Origin: Ilyonectria destructans
Taxonomy: Eukaryota; Ascomycota; Sordariomycetes; Hypocreales; Nectriaceae
DNA length: 64,000 bases
Direction of reading: 5' to 3'
Assembly (NCBI GenBank): GCA_020740775.1
Contig: JAHEWK010000006.1
Location: 1,426,001-1,490,000 of the forward strand
A program made the translations under genes and the position numbers. Below are positions 11,000 to 20,600 of the stretch, piece by piece (positions within the stretch are counted from its first letter, which is position 1; every line of letters begins with the position of its first letter). The notes under the pieces are model-generated. The model saw only the letters and a program-made list of their open reading frames with translations. It was not told the origin of the DNA and did not search any database.

Positions 11000-13066
11000 A
11001 TGCCTTCCTCCCAGGATATACAGTTCGCCATTAACCGCATCTACCGCGCTCTATCCGGCAAGAGAAAGCCCGGATTTCGGGATATTCGTCTCGGACTCGA
11101 CCGCATTAACCGAGTCGTGCCGGCCACCCAGGAGTGGAAGGGCGTTCATGTCGCCGGCACCAATGGCAAAGGCTCCATCTGCACCTTTCTCGCCGGCCTC
11201 TTCAAGCTCGGGGGCATTGGATATGGAAGCTACACGTCACCAGCCTTCCCGGAAAGCTACAATGGCATCACCATCAATGGACTGTATGTGAATCCGCGCA
11301 TGTATGAGATGGAGAAGAACCATGTTCAGGCCAAGTGGGATCGCATAGCCTCCGGGTGGAAGTTCCGACACGGCGAAGACCCCGAGACTTTATCGCCTTT
11401 TGAGCTCGAGACGGCCACAGCCTTTCGCGTATTCGAAAAGATGCACGTCCCATACGGCATCGTCGAGGTCGGCATGGGTGGAGCCACTGATGCCACCAAT
11501 GCCATGAAGCAAAAGGCCGTCACTGTCATTTCCAAGATTGGTCTCGATCACCAAGAGTTTCTCGGAAACAGCATTGAGAATATCGCCAAGGTCAAGGCTG
11601 GCATCATGCAAAAGAACGTCCCTTGCATCGTCGACCACACCAACCCTCCATCCGTCATACGAGTGCTCAGAGAACACGCTCGGGAGGTGGGAACCGATCT
11701 CATCCTCACCTGGAAGGCCGAACCCTTCCTACTGACTCTTGAAAACGAGAAGTGGAAGCTAGAAAGCTACCAGATCCAGAACCTACTATGCGCAGCCCTG
11801 GCTTTTAGACACATGTTCCCTCACAAGGAGATCAACCTCGACAAACTACTAGCCACCGAGCCCTACCTCCCCGGTCGGATGGAGGAGGTTCAGATTTCGC
11901 CAGAGATTTCTGGGACAGATGATCGGAATATCCTGGTCGACGGAGCTCACAACATGTTAGGAATTGAAGGACTTGTCAGCCATGTCGACAAGTGGCTTCG
12001 GAAGGATACGCAGCCAGTGACCTGGGTCATGGGAATGTCGTCAAGCAAACACAAGCCCTTTGATCAAATTATCGAAAAGGTTGTCCGACCCCAAGACAAT
12101 CTTGCCTTTGTGGAATTTACTCAGGGGCCCAATGACCCTGCACCAGCTCCTGCCAACTACGGCGCGGACCACGCCAAGGCCATTGTCAAGAGTCCCGATC
12201 AAATTTACGCAGGCGAGCCCGAAGTTGGAACTGCATTGCAATGGGCGTGCGACAAGGCCGGCAAAGACGGCCCGGTTGTGGTAACTGGCAGTCTCTACCT
12301 CATCAGGGATCTGTTCAAGCTCGAGGGCATCCGTCGGAAGCGAGAGCTTGGAACTCGCAGGCCTGGGCGATCACAACTATATCGATACACCAAGCTCGCA
12401 CAAGAGCGGAAGTTGACGGAGGAGGAGGAAAGGGAGTTCAAGCAGGCACGGCGACACTGGCATCTATCGCCTATACGCAACAAGACCTTTGCCAACGTGC
12501 GTGATGGTGGCAAGATCAACTCTCCAGAGGTTTCGGCGGAGACTTCCGAGTTGCAACGGAAGGCCGCCTACCACAAGACACAAGCGAATGGATACCGGAA
12601 ATCGATTTCTGCCATTCAGAACGACATCAAACGAAACTCCGCCAAAGACGGGCAATCCCCCAACGAGGTCGTCGGCAGTCTCGCCGATAAGCTGGAAGGT
12701 CTCAAGAAGCAGGCCACAGAACACCGAGAGGAGTATCAAAAGGCTATGCTCCAGGTCAGGGGGCGGCGGGCGTTGCCCCATAAGAAGTTTATGGGGCACA
12801 CGATGATCCTCGGACGGCCGCGAAAGGCTAGGGAGACCACAAAGTCGCCTTTCATCATGCCTGAACGAACAGATAGCGCCGAGTCTGCAGCAGAGCGCAG
12901 CTCTGACGTCGCGTGGGAATCGAATGTGGGGGAGGTGGCGGCAGCAGCAGCAGCTGATGAGGCGAATGAATTGAGGAAGATTCGCGCCGCGCAGAAGAAG
13001 GACGGCAAGGGGACTTCAGATGATCCTTTTGCGGATACGTTGGCATCGGGTCGACGAGACTCGTAG
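11000..13066 (+). CDS. Dihydrofolate synthetase (Fol3-type Mur ligase) with long C-terminal extension
   Basis: ATP-dependent ligase joining L-glutamate to dihydropteroate to make dihydrofolate in folate synthesis. Intronless, 688 aa. The start is the ATG at 11000, which begins MPSSQDIQFAINRI; a GTG 18 bp upstream is in frame but not a likely start. Mur-ligase marks: P-loop HVAGTNGKGS near residue 50, VEVGMGGATDATN near 155, the GLDHQEFLG metal/ATP region followed by KAGI, and LVDGAHN near 315. Yeast Fol3 is about 430 aa; here the ligase part ends near residue 450 after VVVTGSLYLIRDLF. The remaining ~235 residues are charged, include a likely coiled coil (EEEEREFKQARRHW, then a heptad-like stretch), basic patches and an Ala-rich, disordered tail. 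Fol3 is favoured over folylpolyglutamate synthase by overall similarity, but that paralogue cannot be fully excluded. Confidence 0.9.
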   Translation: MPSSQDIQFAINRIYRALSGKRKPGFRDIRLGLDRINRVVPATQEWKGVHVAGTNGKGSICTFLAGLFKLGGIGYGSYTSPAFPESYNGITINGLYVNPRMYEMEKNHVQAKWDRIASGWKFRHGEDPETLSPFELETATAFRVFEKMHVPYGIVEVGMGGATDATNAMKQKAVTVISKIGLDHQEFLGNSIENIAKVKAGIMQKNVPCIVDHTNPPSVIRVLREHAREVGTDLILTWKAEPFLLTLENEKWKLESYQIQNLLCAALAFRHMFPHKEINLDKLLATEPYLPGRMEEVQISPEISGTDDRNILVDGAHNMLGIEGLVSHVDKWLRKDTQPVTWVMGMSSSKHKPFDQIIEKVVRPQDNLAFVEFTQGPNDPAPAPANYGADHAKAIVKSPDQIYAGEPEVGTALQWACDKAGKDGPVVVTGSLYLIRDLFKLEGIRRKRELGTRRPGRSQLYRYTKLAQERKLTEEEEREFKQARRHWHLSPIRNKTFANVRDGGKINSPEVSAETSELQRKAAYHKTQANGYRKSISAIQNDIKRNSAKDGQSPNEVVGSLADKLEGLKKQATEHREEYQKAMLQVRGRRALPHKKFMGHTMILGRPRKARETTKSPFIMPERTDSAESAAERSSDVAWESNVGEVAAAAAADEANELRKIRAAQKKDGKGTSDDPFADTLASGRRDS

Positions 13067-13461
13067 GGATTGCAGATGTGCTAGGACTTACTTAAATATC
13101 TATGACCATGTACTACTAGGACGGGTTGGGATGGGATGCATAGAATCGGAACGCAAGCACCACGGGCTGACGGAACCTAACTGTATATTACAATGCCGTT
13201 GGAGAATACTTGGTCTTGAATCTTATTGTTAATGCGCTTGTTCAACCTATTCCGGCACGAAATGGATCCTGCTAGACAACTTATGTTCACTCCCACGTAC
13301 CCGCTACGCCTTGCCAGCCATGCCAACTCCTTTTTGTTCGAGATGCCTCACCCACAGAGTCGCAACCAGCCCGACATCACATGATCAGACCCTCATCTCT
13401 CCAAGCCCAGCGACCCAACCGAAATCAATCTATGAAGCTTTTCTTCAACCAACATCCAAAA
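13067..13461. other. Intergenic, 395 bp
   Basis: 3' flank of the dihydrofolate synthetase and promoter of the DUF218 gene. In-frame ATGs at 13381 and 13432 lie upstream of the chosen DUF218 start. Nothing else was seen. Confidence 0.5.
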
Positions 13462-14293
13462 ATGGCCTCTTCCCGTACGCACCTCATCGTCGTTTGCGGG
13501 CACGGCATCTGGCTCGGCGGCCCATCCCATGGCAGCGACGAGGCCGAGTGGCTTATTGCTGATTTCCAGCGCGGGGAGACAGATACGTTTATCGAGCACA
13601 TCAAGGCCGGGGTTAAATGTTTCGCCGACGATCGAGCTGGCTCCGTGTTGATGTTCTCGGGGTGAGTCTTGTCCGAGAATCCGAATTCAGGGTTGTTTGA
13701 CTTACACGAGCGGTGATAGGGGCCCAACAAGGAAAGAGTCGCCACTGTCCGAGGCGCAGAGCTACGCAAATATCGCCGCGAAGAACGGATACTGGGGTCT
13801 ACTACCAAGTGATATCTCAGACGAAGAGATTATAGTCGAAGATCGCGCATTAGACTCGTACTACAATGTGCTCTTCACCCTCACGCTCTTCTACACCCGC
13901 TTCCACGCGTGGCCCACGCACATGACCATCGTGAGCCATGGCTTCAAGAAAGAGCGCCTCGTCGACGGCCACTGTGCGGCCATTGGTTTCCCCCTGGAAC
14001 GTGTCTCGTTTATCGGCATCGATCCGCCGGGGATGGCGGCTCTTGCGGCAGGAGGGGCGGGCAGTGACGACAAAGAAGATGCGATGAAGGGCGTGGGGAT
14101 GGCCGTGGGGGAGTGGAGGAGTGATCCTCACGGGAGAGGGGCGGGTCTTGCAGGGAAGCGGGCCAAGAGAAATCCGTGGGGAGTTGCACAGAGCGTGTTT
14201 CCGGATAATGGGAGAGATCGGGGTGGGTTGGTGTTGAAAGAGGAGGGTGGGTGCGAGGTGTTGGATGAGGATGCTACGCGGCCGTGGCGGTGA
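13462..14293 (+). CDS. DUF218 (YdcF/SanA-like) domain protein
   Basis: Two exons, 13462-13661 and 13720-14293, with a 58-bp phase-2 intron (GTGAGT...GATAG), give 257 aa. The N-terminal strand THLIVVCGHGIWLGG, the SGGPTRKESPLSEAQSYANIA segment, a VEDRALDSYYNVLFTL stretch and MTIVSHGFKKERLVDGH follow the order expected for the DUF218 fold. The biochemical role in fungi is not established. Start choice: the ATG at 13462 directly precedes the conserved first strand. Using the in-frame ATGs at 13381 or 13432 would add a basic, Ser/Gln-rich leader that could be a targeting peptide. The C-terminal ~60 residues are Gly-rich and poorly conserved in appearance. An AATAAA-like signal lies near 14332. 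The downstream gene converges with only 84 bp between stop codons. Confidence 0.85.
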
Positions 14294-14377
14294 AGCCTAT
14301 ATGGTGTTTACGGGATATAGAAAGGATAGACGTATAATAAATCTATACTCTAGAAATAGCCATAGTCTATTGGATCT

Positions 14378-15447
14378 CTACAGCTTTTCCTCCCTCCTCC
14401 CCCTCGGCCCCGCCTCCACAGCATCAACCAAAAACCTCACGGCATCCTCCACCATGGCCGCACTGAACCGATGTCCCACGCCCTCATACACACGATCTTC
14501 CAGCACCACCTTGCCATCTCTATACCAGCCCTCCTTGCTGACTGCCTCTTTCAGCACCTCGATCAGCGGCTGGCCGTTGACATACGGCACCAGCTTATCT
14601 TCGGCGCCTGAGCATAGCAGCAGTCGCTTACCTCGCACGCGCGCGTCGAGCAGCGGTCGCAGCCGGGCCTGCTCCGTGGTAGGGAGCGGCACGGTTGGCA
14701 CGGCGGAGGTGCCGAAGAGGACGGCCTTCGGATCTTGAGCGAGGCAGGTGGCGATGACATCTGGGGGGAAGTACTTGCTGCCGAGGAATGAGGCGCCGTA
14801 GTCGAGCTCGGATGATGCAGCGCGGTCCTTCATGAGGCCTGTGAATGTCAGTTACGGCCTTGATGAGCAGTGGAGGAGTGAGTCTCACCCATAAAGTCGG
14901 GACATCCCACAACCGCCACGGCGGCATCTATCCTCTCCTCGCCAACCCACGCCTGCCAAGCACTGTGGCCGCCCAGACTCCACCCCAGACACACATGGGC
15001 ATCGACATCCCGGCCGAGATAACCCGCGACCAGGTCCATCAGGCCGCGCATGTCAGCGCAGCCGCCCTTGACCATGCCGAGCATGTCGAGCGCGTGGCTG
15101 GCGTTGCCGTCGTCCCACGCCAGGTTGGCCTGCTCGCTGACGAGGCGCGAGCCGTGGTTGGGCATGTCGAAGGCGAGCGCGACGAGGCCGCGGGTCTGCG
15201 AGCCCGCGTGCGCGTGCCATGCGGCCAGGGTCCGGCTGGCGATGTCGTGCATTCGGCCACGGGTGCGGGTGCGGGGGTGGAGGAGCCACAGGCAAGTTAC
15301 CGGCGCCGGGGCCGGAGCACCGGCGGTGGAGCCGGAGGGCAGTTCGGCGAGGCCGTAGACGTCGACCAGGAGCCCGGCCATGGGCAGCGTCGTCTTGGAG
15401 ACGGCGGGTGGGGGCGGGAGACCCTTTGTTGCGTATGTGTCGACCAT
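14378..15447 (-). CDS. Alpha/beta-hydrolase fold protein
   Basis: Two exons, 15447-14889 and 14838-14378, with a 50-bp intron (GTGAGA...TAACTGAC...CACAG), give 339 aa. Catalytic elements visible: nucleophile elbow GWSLGGHS near residue 158, acid Asp in CSGAEDKLVP, and His in EGVGHRFS near the C-terminus. An FDMPNHGSR motif fits the strand-turn upstream of the nucleophile. It has no signal peptide or membrane segment, so it is probably cytosolic. The substrate is unknown; the pattern resembles dienelactone-hydrolase or prolyl-peptidase-like serine hydrolases rather than lipases. The start ATG at 15447 (MVDTYATKG) was chosen over an in-frame ATG at 15600 that would add a low-complexity leader. 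Codons are strongly G/C-ending, so false open frames exist on the opposite strand. Confidence 0.85.
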
Positions 15448-16326
15448 GTTGGCGTGAGTTGAGAGTGAGTGGGTGAGGTAGTGAATGAGAGAATTGTAGG
15501 AGGGTGCATTTGATGTCCGACGTCTCGTCGTTTGATCCACTGTGAGCCAGGACGCGGGAGTGGGGTCAAGGGAATCAACCGTCGCACAGCTGTCGGACAT
15601 GACGCAATGATATAACGGCTGAAATGTTGAGTGCAGGGAGAATGCAGACAGGTAAGACAATTGCAAAATATGAGACTTTGATCTTCGTGGTATTGTCTTA
15701 GGCGGGCTTTCTGTTGATTCATCCTTGGTATCTAGAGCCTTGCCAGGTCTGGCCCAGCACCCGCCTCAAAAGCGATCGACAGATATGTATCAATAAACCA
15801 TGCCAAACCAAACACCAGATGAACTGAGAGTTGCTAGAACAAGATCTTCTCATGGCCCAACACAGGTTCCCAATATCCCCAATAAGATTAGCCAAGTAGA
15901 CAGAGAGGCATATTCAAGTAGTACCACTTTGCACCCCCTGCTATATCAAAATCACAACCAGGCTGCCGCTCCCAAAAATTAGAGTCAAAGAAAAGAGAGA
16001 ATACATCATATCAAATATCGCCATGCTGCTCAAGAACAAAGACTGCCTGCCCTAACGCCGTTTGCAGCCCTGCGCCAATTCCCTAATACTATCCGTCCCA
16101 GTCCAGGTCCCAAGCCCACTTATGCTGCCTTGAATATATATCGGTGCTGAATTTAGACGCCCTCTCTTCCTCACTCTCCAATTGTCCATGCCTTTATCAT
16201 TCCCTTGGGGAAGTCCCCGTTCATGTCAACATGGTTAGCACCCTTTGGTGCGAATCGAATACCTTCCACAACTTCATCCTACCACCCCACCTCGCTGCCC
16301 ATCTCCCTTCCCATCTCATTTCCCAT
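15448..16326. other. Intergenic, 879 bp
   Basis: Promoter side of the hydrolase and 3' flank of ICE2. The right half is AT-richer, with repeated CATTTCCCAT/CATCTCCC pieces at about 16300-16330 next to the ICE2 stop. I see no gene. Confidence 0.45.
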
Positions 16327-17673
16327 TTAGTCCACTTTCCAGTGATCATGCTCGTCAGAGCTTAGGGAGAGCTCTACTCCGTACAGGACCATAGTCAACC
16401 CCACGTTGGTCCACTGCCACGTGCTCCCACCTACATCACCGTCTCTCAACGTCCAGCCATCTGGGCCGTCACTCGTCGAGAAATGTTGTAAGAGCAGGCT
16501 GGTGTAGACGGCGATCAAGATCGATGGCGAAAACCAATTGAGGAAACTCAGAAGCTTGTTCGCAGTCTCTGACTCATCCCAGTCTGGCTCCTGCATTACG
16601 CCTTGAGCGCCCGAGTTTCGTATCGAAGGAATAATTCGTGTAGCGCAATAAAACACGAGTAGACGGTAGGTGAGTGAGATTATGACGGAAGGGGTGATGG
16701 TCTGGAAGGCCGCATAAAGAAGGCCCAGGGCGGAGTGAAGGGCCGAGGGGAGGGAGCCCAGCATGTGAAGGAAGGTGGAGTAAGATGCCATGATGATGGG
16801 TGGCAAAGGAGGAATTTCGGGTTGCGAGCTCGCCTGGTCGGCCTGATCGGAGTTTTCGGAGGGGAGGTAGTCGGTAAATATTTGGTAGACGCAAAGAACG
16901 ATATAGGCGAAGAGGAGGGACGACTCGACCGGATTGCCTCGGCCGCTACCGATGCCGAAGGCGCAAATGAAGACGGCGGTAGTCATCGTAATACCGATCA
17001 AAGTCGCATCGAGGTTGCTGATTTGGGGGAACTGGGCGACGCGCCAGAGGAAGTAAACGGCGCTGGCCATGATGGAACTTGAGAAGACGAGGAGAACGAT
17101 CTGGCCAACAGTTAGCATATTGTGGACCTTGTTAATAAAATGATAACTTACAACCCAAGTATCGCTTCTCCCGCGGTTAACGAGCCAGCGGGTGAGCTGT
17201 CCCACAGCCTGGATGACCAGCAAGGTACAGAAGCCCTCCAAGAGCTGGAATACGGGCCCGGAGTATCTCAGCACATTATCCCAACCTCCCAGCGTAACCG
17301 TCTCTACCAGGCCGTCCTTGCCAAAAGTCCATTCCGACCAACTCGTGCTTTTGGATTGGAACAGCCCCCCGATAGTCCGATCCACCCAGCTAGCGCTCCC
17401 TGCATCGACGGCAAACTGCCCCAGGGCCCATATAAGAAGTGAGGGGATGACGATCCACTGTGCGGAGCGGAGGAAGGCGGAGACCAGGAAGCGAGAGGGC
17501 GATTTCTCTGGCGTTAGGAACTCGAGGGCGGAGTAAAAAATGTAGAAGAAGAAGAGGGCTAGGCTGTAGGCCAACCCGCTATCGCGGCCGCCGACATCGA
17601 AGGCGACGGGAATGGAGAGGACGATGCTGAGCAGGAAGACAGAGCTGAAGAAGACGCGGAATATCAACCACAT
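16327..17673 (-). CDS. ice2: ICE2-family ER integral membrane protein
   Basis: Polytopic ER membrane protein. In yeast, Ice2 helps inherit and shape cortical ER and channels neutral lipid from droplets into membrane phospholipid synthesis. Two exons, 17673-17152 and 17100-16327, give 431 aa. The N-terminus MWLIFRVFFSSVFLLSIVLS followed by PVAFDVGGRDSGLAYSLALF matches the Ice2 start (yeast has SIPISFKVGGLECGLSF-like sequence). Further support is the TLLVIQAVGQLTRWLV segment and about eight hydrophobic helices over the length. The intron at 17151-17101 is 51 bp, a multiple of three and stop-free (GTAAGT...GCTAAC...CAG), so unspliced translation would insert 17 false residues. A soluble loop rich in Ser, Gln and Asp lies near residues 260-290. 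Confidence 0.88.
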   Translation of the reverse strand: MWLIFRVFFSSVFLLSIVLSIPVAFDVGGRDSGLAYSLALFFFYIFYSALEFLTPEKSPSRFLVSAFLRSAQWIVIPSLLIWALGQFAVDAGSASWVDRTIGGLFQSKSTSWSEWTFGKDGLVETVTLGGWDNVLRYSGPVFQLLEGFCTLLVIQAVGQLTRWLVNRGRSDTWVVSYHFINKVHNMLTVGQIVLLVFSSSIMASAVYFLWRVAQFPQISNLDATLIGITMTTAVFICAFGIGSGRGNPVESSLLFAYIVLCVYQIFTDYLPSENSDQADQASSQPEIPPLPPIIMASYSTFLHMLGSLPSALHSALGLLYAAFQTITPSVIISLTYRLLVFYCATRIIPSIRNSGAQGVMQEPDWDESETANKLLSFLNWFSPSILIAVYTSLLLQHFSTSDGPDGWTLRDGDVGGSTWQWTNVGLTMVLYGVELSLSSDEHDHWKVD

Positions 17674-20600
17674 CGGGGCGGCAGGATGGCTGGCGTAGGC
17701 CGCGCCGAGGGAGCGGAAGCGATGGGACGAGAGGACGGCTTAGAGGGGAATAGGTATCGGGCGTGCATCCAAAGCGTGCGGCGACGGAGCACGTTGAGAG
17801 AAGAGATGTAGCTATCGTCCAGTCGACGTTGAAAAGTGTTTGCACATCGGACTCGGTCTTGGTCGTAGCTCGGGTGGGATGGAGTCGTGGGGCGGTAAGC
17901 GAAGGAGCTATCGTATCGTCGTAGGTCTTGAGGTTGCGAGAGAGAGCGAGGGGGAGAGCGAGCGAGCGAAGGCGGAGGCGATGCGAGACGGTGTCGGAGA
18001 CGGCGATGGAGATGGAGGAGAACAGGTGGATATTAGGCTTGGGCGGCTACTTTTAGTCTGCCTAGGAAGAAAAGGAGCTTGACGGTGGTGCTCAGAAGTG
18101 GGTGTGCGTTTGGTGGTGACTTCTACGCCAAGCAAGGAAAGGTGGCTACAACAGGTAGCAGCCGAGCCACGGCCTTTTTTTACTTATCGCTATCTTCACG
18201 TGTCAGCACGCAGCTCAACCGGGGGGCTCTTGCACCTGGACCTTGCTGGCGGCGGGGTTGGCTTTTTTTCCTTTGCTGGCACGTTTCGATGAAGATCTGT
18301 GCGGAGGCAGGAAACGAACTGACAGCTGCAGTGGTGAAGCTCTTGCAGCACAGCAAAGCGATATCTGCAGCAACGATGAGGGCGTGCTTCAGTGCTTCAG
18401 AGAGGCCGCGGAAGAGGGGCCTGGGTCGCGTCACACCGACACGATAAGGCCAATAACATCACCTGCGAACTAGCCAGTTGTCTCGTCCCGCACAGAGTGG
18501 CAGTGGTCGGCATACGTAGTAGTCCTCACGCGACGCAACCCTCACGTTATCTTCCGTGCGAGTGCATCACCGACCCGACACACCAACCCGCGCTTCGCCA
18601 ACCGAACCACGCCAACCGACGGCCACGTAGCTGGATTATACCATACAGAAAAAGGATATCCTGTCTGTTTGTCAATGCACAGAACGGACCTGCATTACTT
18701 GGCTTTGTTGCATGACTTCCCGCACTTTCCACCCTGTCCCAAGTCGTCATGATACCTTCTGTCGTTTCTGGTGGGCATCTCAACAACGTGCGGCACTGGT
18801 TCATGAGACCCTTCTCCAAAACCCACATTAATCCATTTCAGGCTTAGAGCTGGTCTTAGTCTTGTCAAGATAAGATGGGCGTGAACCATGCTCCGCACCT
18901 GCCGTATGAGGGGTATTTGGGTATGCAGTTTTGCGGTATATCGTCGTGTTGCGAGGTTATGCATCTATACAAGCGCACACCCTTGTGAAGCCCTGGTTCG
19001 AACTTGGCAAACCTTGGCGATTAGATCTGACTCCACGTTGCCCTAGAGCCGCATCCAACTTCGCTCCTTCACCATCACCAACCCTACCACCCGACCGTCG
19101 ACCCGAATTGCCTCCCTCCATACGAGCCTTTTTCCAAATCGCTACGAAGCTCCCTCCATGCCGTTGCAAGTGCCTATCTGACACGCCGACCGCCCTCCAC
19201 ATTTTTTGCCATGTTGCTTGCCCTCGTAAACTGCTTGGCCTTCCCCGCTGTGACTGTGCAGACTTTGCCCCAGAAGACCCGGATGGTCAAGACGAGTACC
19301 CGACCGACCGAATGCGCACACGACCGGAAGCTACGCATCCGTGAGTGCTGTTGCTAGTGCGCGATTTCGAATCTCAATGCGTCGCGACCGATGAGCTGCC
19401 GCGAACTTTGCCCAGTGTAGCCAGTGCTGCCTCTATGTGGACATGGATGAGAGGAATGGTACATGACAAGTGCTGGTATTGGAACGTCAGTGTGACAAGC
19501 GTTGCTCTTAGTTCTTTCATCCAACTATGCCCACGTCGTCGTGTTGACGGTCGTCGTTAGGTGTTGTGTTGTTGATGACCATGATGATGGTTGGTACTGG
19601 TGGTGGTTGCGTGAATTTCTTGCTCCAAGGTGGAAAGAACATCCGCGGATGCTTCAAAACACCGAGAAATATCATAAGGGCATTAATTACGGGACGTGGA
19701 AAGCTTCACGCGCTGTGGAGGGAAATCGGCTGCCTATGGATGGTTGCCAGCTGCCGGCAGTGGTGGCCGGTGTTTGCCAACCACGGCGCTCCCTCGACGC
19801 GTCAACAGCCTCAACCCTCACCACGACGCCCACCACCCGGCTGAGCACACCCTGACGAGGACCAATCCCTTACTGGGGGGAGACATCAGCTGCTAGAGCC
19901 TTATGAGACCAAATAGTTCACCCCCTTCCATCGGGGGACAGAAGGCGCCGTGGTAAGCGGTCTGGTCAAACTGTTCCGCCGGGTGGAATTTGGACGACAA
20001 CTCCGACGACAACCACGCCGGGTTCGAATCCCACTTCCGCCCTTTAAAAAAAAAAGCAACAACCTCGACGACAACCCCGACGACAAGGGATGTAGGAGCC
20101 TCGGCTCCGAACCCTTTTGCCAGTCGCTCTTACTTTTTGGCCTTTAATTTGTCCCTAAAGGATATTGCTTTTTTGCGCTCTCTAGATCCTGGAGTTGGAT
20201 CTTGTACCTTAGCCTTGCTCTGAGAATCGATGTCATCTGAAAATGGGGGGAGCCGACGTGGTGGATGTGGCGCTGACGTGTGGCTTTATATGTGGCAGGT
20301 GTGCCCGGAAGAAATTAAAGGAATTGCGCGCTGTGACAGCCGCTCTCTGAAATTGGTCCGTTCTCCGTGTATGCCTTAGTTATGGACTACGGGTCGAACT
20401 TCATAGGTAGCATTCGATCTGCCCTCTTGCGGTCCCCACTTCAACCTTGCAATATGTGAATGTCGGTTTCCAACAACGCATCGTACGACCGTGTGTACCC
20501 CCACGACTCTCGCTCGAAAGAAGGCACTAAATGACTTGGGAAATTTCAAGCAAAATGGTCTGGAGTAAGCTACATGCTTCAGGTTTGACCCCTTTAGTTG

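Noticed and set aside
18990..19015. GGTTCGAAC motif resembling a tRNA T-loop
   Set aside because: No acceptor, D-arm or anticodon stem can be drawn around it.
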